64,000 bases of DNA, taken from the NCBI GenBank assembly GCA_013339895.1, contig JABACO010000011.1, positions 9,014,546-9,078,545 of the forward strand, given 5' to 3'. Shown here in pieces: positions 45,101 to 58,100 of this stretch; within the stretch, counting starts at the first letter, position 1, and every line of letters begins with the position of its first letter. This DNA comes from Ephydatia muelleri. Lineage: Eukaryota > Porifera > Demospongiae > Spongillida > Spongillidae. The notes under the pieces were generated by a model. It was not told the DNA's origin and ran no database searches. It saw only the letters and a list, made by a program, of their open reading frames with translations. Both the position numbers and the translations under genes were made by a program.

Positions 45101-46891
45101 TGAGGGCAGTACATGAAGGTGGCAGTACATGAGAAGGTGGCAGTACATGAGGTGGCAGTACATGAGGTGGCAGTACATGAAGGTGGCAGTACATGAAGGT
45201 GGCAGTACATGAAGGTGGCAGTACATGAGGTGGCAGTACATGAAGGTGGCAGTACATGAAGGTGGCAGTACATGAAGGTGGCAGTACATGAGGTGGCAGT
45301 ACATGAAGGTGGCATACATGAAGGTGGCAGTACATGAGGGTGGCAGTACATGAAGGTGGCAGTACATGAAGGAGGCAGTACAAGAAGGTGGCAGTACATG
45401 AGAAGGTGGCAGTACATGAGGGTGGCAGTACATGAGGGTGGCAGTACATGAGAAGGTGGCAGTACATGATACATGAAGGTGACAGTACATGAAGGTGGCA
45501 GTACATGAAGGTGACAGTACATGAAGGTGGCAGTACATGAAGGTGGCAGTACATGAGAAGGTGGCAGTACATGAGGTGGCAGTACATGAAGTTGGCAGTA
45601 CATGAGAAGATGGCAGTACATGAGGGTGGCAGTACATGAAGGTGGCAGTACATGAAGGTGGCAGTACATGAGGGTGGCAGTACATGAAGGTGGCAGTACA
45701 TGAAGGTGGCAGTACATGAGGGTGGCAGTACATGAGGGTGACAGTACATGAAGGTGGCAGTACATGAAGGTGGCAGTACATGAAGGTGGCAGTACATGAA
45801 GGTGGCAGTACATGAGAAGGTGGCAGTACATGAGGGTGGCAGTACATGAAGGTGGCAGTACATGAAGGTGGCAGTACATGAAGGTGGCAGTACATGAAGG
45901 TGGCAGTACATGAGGGTGGCAGTACATGAAGGTGGCAGTACATGAAGGTGGCAGTACATGAAGGTGGCAGTACATGAAGGTGGCAGTACATGAGGGTGGC
46001 AATACATGAAGATGGCAGTACATGAAGGTGGCATACATGAAGGTGGCAGTACATGAGAAGGTGGCAGTACATGAGGGTGCAGTACATGAAGGTGGCAGTA
46101 CATGAAGGTGGCAGTACATGAGAAGGTGGCAGTACATGAAGGTGGCAGTACATGAAGGTGGCAGTACATGAAGGTGGCAGTACATGAAGGTGGCAGTACA
46201 TGAAGGTGGCAGTACATGAGGGTGGCAGTACATGAGGGTGACAGTACATGAAGGTGGCAGTACATGAAGGTGACAGTACATGAAGGTGGCAGTACATGAA
46301 GGTGGCAGTACATGAGAAGGTGGCAGTAATGAGGGTGGCAGTACATGAGGGTGGCAGTACATGAGGGTGGCCAGTACATGAGAAGGTGGCAGTACATGAA
46401 GGTGGCAGTACATGAAGGTGGCAGTACATGAAGGTGGCAATACATGAAGATGGCAGTACATGAAGGTGGCAGTACATGAGGGTGGCAGTACATGAAGGTG
46501 GCAGTACATGAAGGTGGCAGTACATGAAGGTGGCAGTACATGAAGGTGGCAGTACATGAAGATGGTAGTACATGAAGGTGGCAGTACATGAGGGTGGCAG
46601 TACATGAAGATGGTAGTACATGAAGGTGGCAATACATGAAGGTGACAGTACATGAAGGTGGCAGTACATGAGAAGGTGGCAGTACATGAGGGTGGCAGTA
46701 CATGAAGGTGGCAGTACATGAAGGTGGCAGTACATGAGGGTGGCAGTACATGAAGGTGGCAGTACATGAAGGTGGCAGTACATGAGGGTGGCAGTACATG
46801 AGGGTGACAGTACATGAAGGTGGCAGTACATGAAGGTGGCAGTACATGAAGGTGGCAGTACATGAAGGTGGCAGTACATGACAGTACATGA
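42138..46891 (+). repeat. 16-bp minisatellite array 3 (5' of gene B)
   Basis: About 290 copies of GGTGGCAGTACATGAA, including GAGAAGGTGG-type 18-bp units. Its first 450 bp are degenerate and the rest is regular. Higher-order structure is visible: the rare junction ATGATACATGAAGGTGAC appears near 44227 and again near 45467, 1240 bp apart, with matching context. The minus strand stays open for up to about 1500 codons in each frame, a property of the unit. Confidence 0.96.
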
Positions 46892-47280
46892 AGTGGCCGT
46901 AAACATGTAGGTCCTCTTCACACACTCGCCACATCATGTCATGGAGTGACATGAAGGCCTCTTGGTCTCAGGAATGGTGTTGTAGAAGATGACACTCTAA
47001 AGCATGCATTACTATGTCTTCCCTTTGATCAGAAAACCCTGAAACACAAATGACACAGGTCAGGTATCAACATTTTTTGCTTGATAAGCAAGTATTAACA
47101 AGACCTGGCTGATGATGGGTCCCTAGTAAGTCCAGTGGAGTGGCCTGAAACATATCTCCAATTGCCTTAGGCTGGTTGCTAGGAACATGTCTCCATTTCA
47201 TTTCATTGAGTTGGGGAAGGCAAGGAGAGAAAAACGAGACTCACATATGCAATGTTTTTGCAACGTTTAGGGTTTGTTTC
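46892..47280. other. Spacer between arrays; possible minus-strand exon
   Basis: On the minus strand, after a TTTCAG near 47040, a frame reads SDQREDIVMHALECHLLQHH, stop, then EAFMSLHDMMWRVCEEDLHV into array 3. The internal stop and lack of a family match keep this unassigned. Confidence 0.3.
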
Positions 47281-48763
47281 CTTGTACCACACTACAGAAG
47301 TGTACTTTGTCTTGTACCATCCTACAGAAGTGTACCTTGTCTTGTACCACACTACAGAAGTGTACTTTGTCTTGTACCATCCTACAGAAGTGTACTTTGT
47401 CTTGTACCATCCTACAGAAGTGTACTTTGTCTTGTACCATCCTACAGAAGTGTACTTTGTCTTGTACCATGCACCCTACTGAAGTGTACTTTGTCTCGTA
47501 CATCCTACAGAAGTGTACTTTGTCTTGTACCATCCTACAGAAGTGTACTTTGTCTTGTACCATCCTACAGAAGTGTACTTTGTCTTGTACCATGCACCCT
47601 ACTGAAGTGTACTTTGTCTCGTACATCCTACAGAAGTGTACTTTGTCTTGTACCATCCTACAGAAGTGTACTTTGTCTTGTACCATGCACCCTACTGAAG
47701 TGTACCTTGTCTCGTACATCCTACAGAAGTGTACTTTGTCTTGTACCATGCACCCTACTGAAGTGTACTTTGTCTTGTACCATCCTACAGAAGTGTACTT
47801 TGTCTTGTACCATGCACCCTACTGAAGTGTACTTTGTCTCGTACATCCTACAGAAGTGTACTTTGTCTTGTACCATCCTACAGAAGTGTACTTTGTCTTG
47901 TACCATGCACCCTACTGAAGTGTACTTTGTCTCGTACATCCTACAGAAGTGTACTTTGTCTTGTACCATCCTACAGAAGTGTACTTTGTCTTGTACCATG
48001 CACCCTACTGAAGTGTACCTTGTCTCGTACATCCTACAGTAGTGTACTTTGTCTTGTACCATGCACCCTACTGAAGTGTACTTTGTCTCGTACATCCTAC
48101 AGAAGTGTACTTTGTCTTGTACCATCCTACAGAAGTGTACTTTGTCTTGTACCATGCACCCTACTGAAGTGTACTTTGTCTCGTACATCCTACAGAAGTG
48201 TACTTTGTCTTGTACCATCCTACAGAAGTGTACTTTGTCTTGTACCATGCACCCTACTGAAGTGTACCTTGTCTCGTACATCCTACAGAAGTGTACTTTG
48301 TCTTGTACCATGCACCCTACTGAAGTGTACTTTGTCTTGTACCATCCTACAGAAGTGTACCTTGTCTCGTACCATCCTACAGAAGTGTACTTTGTCTTGT
48401 ACCATGCACCCTACTGAAGTGTACTTTGTCTTGTACCATCCTACAGAAGTGTACCTTGTCTCGTACCATCCTACAGAAGTGTACTTTGTCTTGTACCATG
48501 CACCCTACTGAAGTGTACCTTGTCTCGTACATCCTACAGAAGTGTACTTTGTCTTGTACCATGCACCCTACTGAAGTGTACTTTGTCTTGTACCATCCTA
48601 CAGAAGTGTACCTTGTCTCGTACCATCCTACAGAAGTGTACTTTGTCTTGTACCATGCACCCTACTGAAGTGTACCTTGTCTCGTACCACCTTACAGAAG
48701 TGTACTTTGTCTTGTACCATCCTACAGAAGTCTCGTACCATCCTACAGAAGTGTACTTTGTCT
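47281..48763. repeat. Higher-order 29/30/34-bp minisatellite
   Basis: Units of 30 bp (CCATCCTACAGAAGTGTACT...), 34 bp (CCATGCACCCTACTGAAGTG...) and 29 bp combine into a 93-bp higher-order repeat. Being a multiple of three, it keeps frames open on both strands. No coding role is claimed. Confidence 0.93.
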
Positions 48764-49640
48764 TGTTGCTTTTTGCACATCCAAATCACTTCTATTCACT
48801 TGTTTGTTTGCATTTGAACACAGTACTGTGAATGAAACTAATTCCCCCATAATCGGTGTTTAATCAATTGTTCCCCCCTCCCCCTTCCTTCCTTCCCCCT
48901 CACCTGCCCCCATGACCTTTGGATGACTGCATCCCCAGGACTGTACCCACACTAGACTCATGGGGAGGGGTCTGTGGAGGGGAAACAGCATGGAGCTAGT
49001 CCATTACAGGAGGTGGGAATGGGGAGGAGCCAACTGGTGGAGGGAGAGGGAATGGGGAAGGAGGAGGAAGGCTTTATTTTTATGACCTGACCATGTCTTA
49101 GTGGTAATCCCTCCCCCTCCACCTTCCACTGTTTATGCATCTTTACACACACTGAGATCAGATAAGAGGAATACTAGCAAGCCATAGAACAATCCCTCAG
49201 CCACAATGCCAGGAACAAACAATAACACAAGCATTTCTAAGTAGGGTGTGTGAGTGACATGAAAGGCCAGGTGTTTGTAGGATATCAGATTACAAGCAAA
49301 TAGAGGTAGAGATTTAGGGTTTTAGGGTAGAAGGACCCCCCCTCAAACCAAAATATTATTTACTTTTGAGCTGTAATTTAGCACCACAAAGATATCCATT
49401 TTGTAGACTGAACGTTTGTGAACATAAACTACTTATGGTTGCATGGTTGCATTGGTTTATTAAATTGTATCCTGGACAATTAAGTTGGGAACGAAATTAC
49501 TGTAACTGGAATCACGAAATCTAATGTTCATAAGCTGTCTGCGCTGAGAAGGTACCAACGTCCTATACTATTATCATAGATAATATATAGCTGCTAACAC
49601 CAACTATCTATGGCTTCCCAAGCAAAAAAGCGAAGCCCTT
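48764..49640. other. No recognised gene
   Basis: Contains a C/T-rich stretch (48870-48915) and a G/A-rich stretch (48960-49070). No motifs or splice-consistent ORFs are seen. Confidence 0.4.
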
Positions 49641-49700
49641 TACGTGCACGTATGTGGTGCACGTGATCACGCCATTATTAATAGTGTGATGGGAGGAACC
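49640..49700 (+). promoter_or_regulatory. Promoter-proximal segment of gene B
   Basis: Retains CACGTG at 49660-49665 in the conserved context GTGCACGTGATCACG, 36 bp before the ATG. The TATAAA block of the other copies is absent and array 3 is about 2.8 kb away, so the promoter differs from that of A. Confidence 0.5.
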
Positions 49701-52700
49701 ATGTACATGTACGTGCTCGCATACGCTGTTCTTTGTGTTCTTCCACATCTATCCTCAGGTACGTCCAATTAGCTTTAATGCTTCAAGTCGGGCATATGTG
49801 TGCAATTTCACTAAATGTGTCTGTTTGCACGACTGGGTGGCGCCGCCTTACAAACTCGAATTTCATTTCATTACCGAGTGGGTATACTTGATTTGTGTTC
49901 TTGCAAACCTACCGTTGTTATTAAAAGAAACTCCTCACACTTCGCATCACGCCGAGGTCGTGGACGAGGCATAGGTATACATCATGCACGTGTTGGCTTT
50001 GCGTTGCTGGCTTAGCTGGTTGCGTACCAAATTATGGTTTAGTGATGGGAACAGCTGTACTAATAATCCTGGTAAGCAACGGTGATACCTTTGAGAAAAT
50101 ATTGCTATTTGTAACACTGTGTAACCTGTGATCTAGAGCACTGTAGGTACAATGGAAGAGTTGGTGGCTTGTATCTGTACCAAACCAAACCATTAGTAGA
50201 ATTAGTAGAACTTCTTACAATAGATTAATCTTGGAAAGTGTGGACATCCAAAGCTTCTAAGTTACTCTGTAGTTTAAGAGCTGGTTAAATGGTAATAAGG
50301 TAAAAACAGAAAGGAAGACATATTCAACACAGTCTGCATCCCCAAAGCATTGTAGAGGAGCTACAATATGTCTAACTCTTTATTAGAGCCAGCACACAAT
50401 CCACCCTGTCGAGATGAGCCGGAAACTGTTAATGGCATTGTGTATTATCCAGTGGAGGCTTAAATGCCCTTTATTGTGCTGAGGAGAGAGATGACACTTT
50501 GATCTGCCTTACACTTGCACATCTCAGCTAGTACAATTAAACCTTCACCTTGACCAAACACAGTAGGAATTTTATTGGTGCACAATGCTAGACTACACGT
50601 ACGGTGTTCACCAAACAGACCCACCAATCCCATTGTGGGAGGGACCCACACCCTGCACTGCATGTATGACTGAAGCTAGTTGTAATGCACACCATGGAAA
50701 TGATTTTACACTTTTCATATGGTGTTATGGCAGCAATTCTTCATAACCATACACATGCAGGCCAGAGCATCACCTTAAATGGACAAGTGGTCAGAAACAA
50801 CAGCCTGGTGTCCCTCTCAGTAGTTCTACAGAGAGTGAGTGCATCAAATGCAACACTGTATCCTCTGGTGTGCCAGGGAATTACAGGTGGACAGTGGTAT
50901 GAACCAAGTGGAGTCCTGTTTCCCCTAGCAATGCCAGACATGGTAAATGTTACACTCCCTCGTGGAGGTTTGGGTCAACGAAATGTGTCAGGAGGAGTAG
51001 AGCTGTATCGTGGAGCTCCTCTTGTCTTCCCACATGGTGTTCAATGTTGTACCAATGCCACCATCACACTCTGTGTTGGAATGTACAGTGATCTCACACT
51101 AGCAGCAAATGTCAGTCTGGCTACAACAAATGGTACAAACTATGCTTTCTCTGTAGCAGCCACTTGTAAGTAGAGAGTAAAGTACATCACATGTGTTATG
51201 GAAGTGTTGACTCTCCCACAGATGGTCCTAACATCACAGGAGGTGTCCAGTTTCAGCTGTTGACACCTACAAATGTTGATCCACCAGTGTTCCAGTTGAC
51301 CTGCACCAGCACTAGTTCTCCTCCTACAGATGTGCTGTGGACCACTAATGGAAGTCCAGTAAGTAACACTTCCTCTCAGATAGTGACAGTTCGACCAACA
51401 TCGACTTACACCAACATCCTGACTCTGACTGGGAGAGCATATGGGATGTACACATGCACTGTCACCACTACCTGCTCACCAGTGTGTGGAGGGTTTACTC
51501 TCAATCCAAGGTCCACTACCTCATCCCTCACTGTACAAGGTAAGTAGTGCCTATGAAGGGTGTCTTGTACCTATAGACATGTACCTCTATACAGCTCCTC
51601 CTGGCCCACCCACTGGTGTCACTGCTGTGCAGTCTGGTCTCACATCTGTCAGTGTCTCTTGGACTGCACCAACCTCAGGTGGTCCAGTGACCAGATATGA
51701 TATCTACTATGTGGCTAATGGAGGCCCAAGTACAAGTGGAGGTTCAACCAATTCTACCTCTTATGTCCTAACCAACCTTCAAGTTGGGGTTCAGTACAAC
51801 ATCTCTGTCATAGCTGTGGGCACATATCTGCCATCTCTAAGTGGTATGAAATGCCTACATTGCTATATTGTCATTGCTTGAATCTATATTGTCATGGCAA
51901 CTAAAATAACCTCTATAAGCAGCTGAGGTCCTCTGTGAGGTCCTAACCTTCTCTGTGGCAATGTACTTATGTTATCCTAGAACTGTGTCATGAAAGTTTC
52001 CCCTCATGACGGGGTAGATGGCGCTCTCTTATGGATCTTGTAAAAGGAGGGAAGGTTGCAAAGCTTATCTACTATAGACTAATGGCATGTGTATGATAGC
52101 TGAGCATGTAATTACAAACTAATTGACTGATTAAGTTTGGACTAGAGCGCAGGGTTGACTTAATAACTCCACATATAATTTATATATTTTTACCCTTGCC
52201 ACCATCTTAACAATTGCCTGGCAACATCACTAAATAGATCATTCTTGTGAAATTGCAGTGAAGTATGTGATGCATGCATTTAAACAACATGTAAACACCT
52301 CTCTCTTTATAAACCATTTGTACACAGCTGGTACCTCAGCATTCGTGAATGCAACATTCATGCTGCCACCCACTACCACCTCCTCCTCCTCCACTGGGGC
52401 TATAATTGGAGGCATCATTGGAGCACTGGTGGTGTTGGTGTTGATTATCATCATCGTTGTCATAGTGATAATTCTCATGAGGTAGGTGGGGCACATGTCG
52501 TTAGTGCATACAGTTTACTACCTCCCTCAGGCGTACAGGAGGTGTGGCTGCTAAATCAGAGGCACCCTATGATATGGATGAGAAGTAAGTCCCAACACAT
52601 GACACATCACATGAAACCTCATGAATGTGCATATTGGTAATTAGTATGTTGTTCATGGGATTAAATATAGACTTTTTAAAAAAGTCCAATGCCCATCATG

Positions 52701-54124
52701 AATACACTTAATTCTTACTCAGACCCTATGCTGCTAAACCTGGGGCTGTGACCTATGAGACAGTGGACAAGAAGTAAAGAACACAGACACACACACACAC
52801 ACACACACCATACATACACACACACCATACATCACACACACACACACCATAAATACACACACACACACACCACACACACCATACATACACACACACACAC
52901 ACACACACCATAAATACACACACACACACACCACACACACCATACATACACACACACATACACACCACATACACACCACACACACACATACACACACATA
53001 CCACACACACACATACCACACACATACCACACACACACATACCACACATACACACACATGGACACACACATACACACCACACACACACCACACACACACC
53101 ACACAACATGTACACATTGTTGTTTTGTTTGATAGCTTCACATGCAGTCAGTCCCTCCCTCCTCCCCAGACCCAATACAGTTGCTGACACCACCTATGCT
53201 GTTGTGGCAAATAAGAAGTAAGGCGAGTGGGTGTGGTCTATGTGAGTGTAGAGTGAGTGTGATCTGTAGTGAGTGTAGAGTGGGTGTGGTCTGTAGTGGG
53301 TGTAGAGTGGGTGTGGTCTGTAGTGAGTGTAGAGTGGGTGTGGTCTGTAGTGGGTGTAGAGTGGGTGTGTGGTCTGTAGTGAGTGTAGTAGGTGTGACCT
53401 GTAGTGAGTGTGTACATGATGCGAACCAATGAATTTTACATGTGAGTGTATTTCATCACTAGTGTCTACTCGCTATGTGATGTTTTTGTGTGTGGGCATC
53501 ATGTATGTGGAGCATCATGGGGGTGGAGCATCATGGGGGTGGAGCATCGTGGGTGGAGCATCATGCTTTGTTTTCTGCTTACAGACGTGAACCTCCTCCA
53601 CCTGTGATGGCAAGTCCCCAAGCCATGCCGAGTGCCCAGGCAATCTCTAGCACACAAGACAATATAGAAGACACATACCTTAACATACCCAAGACTTGTA
53701 AGGCATTAGTCCTCCCCCTTCTTCCTCCTTCCTCCCTCCCTCCCCCTCCTCCCTCTCCATTCCCTCCCTCCCCTCCCTCTCCCTCCTCCCTCCCTTCCCC
53801 CTCATCCCTCCCGTCACCCCTCCTCCCTCTCTATTCCCTGTAATCCTGCCTCACACCACAGTTAAGGCTATTAAATTTATTATATCTTCTTTTCTTTTGC
53901 CACTAATCATTGCATGATGGGCCCAAGCTATCATACATAAGCTGACATACTTGAACTTTATAAAATAGCTCCCTGTCATACATTCTCTCCCTCCCCCTCC
54001 CACCTTCCCTCCCTCCCTCATTCATACATTCTCTCCCTCCCCCGTCCCTCCCACCTTCCTCCCCTCCTCCCTCCCTCTCATACATTCTCTCACTCCAGCT
54101 CCCTCCATTAAGGAGTTCCCCTCT
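49701..54124 (+). CDS. Gene B: RPTP-family receptor with one FN3 domain and tyrosine-motif tail (3' end in gap)
   Basis: Exons: 49701-49758 (signal peptide), 50761-51165 (family N-terminal domain), 51222-51539 (Ig), 51595-51843 (FN3), 52328-52481 (TM, IIGALVVLVLIIIIVVIVII), 52531-52584, 52723-52773, 53170-53217, 53585-53697, and 54099-54124 entering the N gap. All phases agree with no stop. The three small tail exons (54, 51, 48 bp) each start and end in phase 2, so each can be skipped without changing the frame. They encode APYDMDE, VTYETV and TTYAVV; the next exon has DTYLNI. VxYxxV fits the ITIM pattern, TxYxxV the ITSM pattern and YLN a Grb2-type site (known SH2 motifs; use here is inferred). 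The last exon begins the cytoplasmic I-set domain (PSIKEFPS), so PTP domains probably follow within the gap. Confidence 0.85.
51844..52327 (+). other. Gene B intron replacing FN3 domains 2-5
   Basis: The FN3 exon ends at a GTG|GTATGA donor (also in piece D), where gene A continues for four more FN3 exons. No FN3 remnants are visible in this intron. Its 3' part resembles the sequence before the TM exon of piece F. Confidence 0.6.
52782..53105. repeat. CA-rich microsatellite in gene B
   Basis: Imperfect (CA)n with ACCATACATACAC and ACCACACACACC sub-repeats, between the VTYETV and TTYAVV exons. Confidence 0.9.
53228..53412. repeat. 27-bp tandem repeat in gene B intron
   Basis: About six copies of GTGGGTGTGGTCTGTAGTGA-type units between the TTYAVV exon and the YLNI exon. 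Three 16-bp GGGGGTGGAGCATCAT units follow at 53510-53565. Confidence 0.85.
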
Positions 54125-55124
54125 NNNNNNNNNNNNNNNNNNNNNNNNNNNNNNNNNNNNNNNNNNNNNNNNNNNNNNNNNNNNNNNNNNNNNNNNNNNN
54201 NNNNNNNNNNNNNNNNNNNNNNNNNNNNNNNNNNNNNNNNNNNNNNNNNNNNNNNNNNNNNNNNNNNNNNNNNNNNNNNNNNNNNNNNNNNNNNNNNNNN
54301 NNNNNNNNNNNNNNNNNNNNNNNNNNNNNNNNNNNNNNNNNNNNNNNNNNNNNNNNNNNNNNNNNNNNNNNNNNNNNNNNNNNNNNNNNNNNNNNNNNNN
54401 NNNNNNNNNNNNNNNNNNNNNNNNNNNNNNNNNNNNNNNNNNNNNNNNNNNNNNNNNNNNNNNNNNNNNNNNNNNNNNNNNNNNNNNNNNNNNNNNNNNN
54501 NNNNNNNNNNNNNNNNNNNNNNNNNNNNNNNNNNNNNNNNNNNNNNNNNNNNNNNNNNNNNNNNNNNNNNNNNNNNNNNNNNNNNNNNNNNNNNNNNNNN
54601 NNNNNNNNNNNNNNNNNNNNNNNNNNNNNNNNNNNNNNNNNNNNNNNNNNNNNNNNNNNNNNNNNNNNNNNNNNNNNNNNNNNNNNNNNNNNNNNNNNNN
54701 NNNNNNNNNNNNNNNNNNNNNNNNNNNNNNNNNNNNNNNNNNNNNNNNNNNNNNNNNNNNNNNNNNNNNNNNNNNNNNNNNNNNNNNNNNNNNNNNNNNN
54801 NNNNNNNNNNNNNNNNNNNNNNNNNNNNNNNNNNNNNNNNNNNNNNNNNNNNNNNNNNNNNNNNNNNNNNNNNNNNNNNNNNNNNNNNNNNNNNNNNNNN
54901 NNNNNNNNNNNNNNNNNNNNNNNNNNNNNNNNNNNNNNNNNNNNNNNNNNNNNNNNNNNNNNNNNNNNNNNNNNNNNNNNNNNNNNNNNNNNNNNNNNNN
55001 NNNNNNNNNNNNNNNNNNNNNNNNNNNNNNNNNNNNNNNNNNNNNNNNNNNNNNNNNNNNNNNNNNNNNNNNNNNNNNNNNNNNNNNNNNNNNNNNNNNN
55101 NNNNNNNNNNNNNNNNNNNNNNNN
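54125..55124. other. Assembly gap of exactly 1000 N
   Basis: A round-number gap lies between plus-strand gene B (I-set exon) and minus-strand copy C (exon 13). Two sets of PTP exons, each over 3 kb in gene A, are missing here, so the real gap is probably several kb and palindromic. Confidence 0.98.
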
Positions 55125-55134
55125 ATGTGCTCAC

Positions 55135-58100
55135 AGCAATGTATGATGCATTGATGTAGCTTCTCTGGCAGTCCTGCTGACCCTCCATTGGAGACAGCTG
55201 GATTAGATTCTCATCATCTGGGTGGGATGGGTGGGGTGGGGTGAGTGGAGTGGGGTGTGGCATGATTCCTCAGTTCACACCTCAGTAAACATTATTGCAT
55301 TGCTCAAATGGTGGTCAATTACTCAAGAATAACGAACACCCCATGAGATCCTAGACTTACATGGTACTATGTTAGCAAATCTGTTAAGAGACTTATTTTC
55401 ACTGCTTAAAGCCACCATTGAAGGAAGTTTGGTAGTAGACTCCAAAGACTGACAAAGGACATGAAAGAGTTATGTTATCTGCTTCCATGGCGATAGCCAT
55501 TCACACTTACCCTGTACTGGTTATTGAATCCAGTATTATTTTTCTCATGGCTCTTTGCGACGTAGGGTCCAAACTTGGCCAGAGAGACTGCTGGTACGGT
55601 CATCTGGTAGTCCCCAGGCAGCTCTATCTCACTCCCATACACTCCAAGAGACACCCGACGTCTGTCCACACCCAGTTCATTGGCCACCTCCAGTTCATAC
55701 ACCCCAGCATGCCCCATCTCTGCCGTGTGGATGACAAGGCTTCCATCCTCCCCAAGCGTGAAGGAGTGGTCTGTGGTCATCTTGGTCCCATTCCGGTACC
55801 AGGTGAAGGAGGGTCTTGGGTATCCCGTGACACGAACAGTGAAGACCACCTCCTCCCCATCCACCACATCAGAGTCAGAGGGGAACTCCTTAATGGAGGG
55901 AGCTGGAGTGAGAGAATGTATGAGAGGGAGGAGGGGAGGAAGGTGGGAGGGGGAAGAGAGTGAGAGTGAGAGAATGTATGAGGGAATGAGGAGTGGAGGA
56001 AGTGGGAGGGGGGAGGAGGGATGGGGTGGGAGGGACGAGAGAGTCATGGAAGGGAGAGAGAGGGAGGGAGGGATAGGGTCCAGTGCTGTGTGATGGTGTT
56101 ACCCTGGCGTGCTGGCTCTCCAGAAATGGTGGCATATTGCGCCTCTTCTTTTTCCCTGTATCGATGGTGTCCATTTCGGTAGTATGGGAAGTGGTTTTCT
56201 TGACCTTCTCATAGGTGATCTATTTGTCACAGACTTGTCATGTCGTGACCTTTGCGCCTGGTGAATATGTGCATGTACATGTGTGCATGCGCATGTGTGC
56301 ATGTGAGTGTGCATGTGTTACGTGTGTGTTATGAGTGTGTGCTTGTGTGTGTGGATGTGTGTATGTGCATGTGTGTTGTGGATGTGTGTTTTAGATGCGT
56401 ATTTTAGTTAAGTGGTATGTGTTTCATGTTTACACAGCACAGGTGTGTGCATATGCTGACCTTAAGAGAATCACTATGAAACAACCACTGCAGCTGCAAT
56501 CAGTACCAACACCGCACCTCCAACCACACCCCCCACAGCTCCTCCAATGGTAGCTCTACCACCAGCAGAAGTGGGCTTCCCTCTACATCATGAGGGAACA
56601 GTAAGGACTTCAGGATGGGAGGCACCTCCTAACCTGTTGCGATGGTACTCCCTGATGAAGGGATGACTCCACTGTACAACTGTCCCATGATGTTCACCTG
56701 GGCAACCACACTGAACTGGTACACACCATTAGGATTGAGGTTGTTGATGTCCCAGAGGTGGAGGTAGACGGGAAGGTGTGATTGGTGTACCCACCCGACT
56801 GCCTCTTTGAAGTGTTGGGAAGAGAAAGATAATACACTGTGTACCCTGTAAGGATGCCATCTGGAGGGAGCTGGACAGCCAGCCAGGACACTCGGACAGA
56901 TGTTGTGTTGATGCTGACCATCACTCCAGTCACATTGGCTAATGGAGAAAAGGTGGCATCATATGGAGTATGACAATGTATAGTGATCACACGAAGAACT
57001 AGTACATTCTTTCAAGCATACCAGCCACTCAACCACACAACACTGTAGTGGGATAAAGACACACACATGTGCTCCTGGCCTTTTTGATAATTATCTCTGA
57101 ATGTTCATAATTCTATTCATGCATTAGAGAACAAGTACCACATGTACATGTACATAGGTTGCAGAGGCTTTGCAGTAAAGCTCTTGTAGCCCATGTGTGT
57201 AGTCACTATCTGACTGAACACACAGGTGTATAAATATCACTATGGCAACAATGTGATGATCTCTAGTCTCTAGTTTGATAACCACCCTACAAGAGAAGTG
57301 GAAGAGCTACAAGTGCTGGTGAAGATCACTCACGTATATCGCAGTGCTGGTACTTGTAGTGGTGTCCCTGGTCCTGTGATGGTGTAAGCAGTGACAGAGA
57401 AGGTGTAGTGGTCCTTGGATCCAGCCCTTTTATTGTCATTAGGGTGGGTGTGGTAGGTGTTGACTACTCCATTGGTGGAGTAGGTCGCCTGATACATGAT
57501 GATCACCCCATTGGGGACAGGAGGAGGTTTCCATGTGTGTGATGGTTGTGAAGGTCTTGTTGAAGGCTTGGAGTCCAGTCACTGGTCCAGGTGCTAGTGA
57601 GGAAGAGGATGAGAAAGATGGAGGCACAAAAGAACCAGTGCATGGTGCCATGCATAAATCTGTTTTGTAAAGTAACACACTTGACATACTGCTTTGGTCA
57701 GTCATCACAAAGAGAGGAGATCTGTAAGGTCCCATGGCTCTATCACTGTTGACTGCTGACACCTCAATGGAGTAGTTGGTATAGGGAGATAGTCCATTCA
57801 CAGTCAATGTCCTCCCAGAGGTATTAGCTACTGTCCTCCCACACCACTGGTCACAGCTCCATAGAGAACCCTGTACCCCACTATCACACTGTTCTGGTCC
57901 TGACAGGGGACTTCCCCCCAACTGATGGTACGCTAGAGGAGGTCTTGGTCACTTCAGTGAGGTTGTTAGGAGGAGCAGAAGGAGCTGTGGGGAAGAAGGG
58001 AAGGGAGTCAGCCATCTTGTGATGAGGTCATCTGACTCACCTGCTAAGGAGGTGTTGACTAGCACACTAGCTGGAGGACTGCTCCTACACCAATGGAGGC

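Noticed and set aside
42340..46952. Minus-strand ORFs of about 1450-1507 codons across array 3, and similar ones over arrays 1, 2 and 4
   Set aside because: All three frames are open because the repeat unit has no antisense stop triplet; the sequence is pure tandem repeat with frame-changing indels and no protein-like constraint.
54022..55263. 413-codon minus-strand ORF
   Set aside because: Most of it is the 1000-N gap translated as X.
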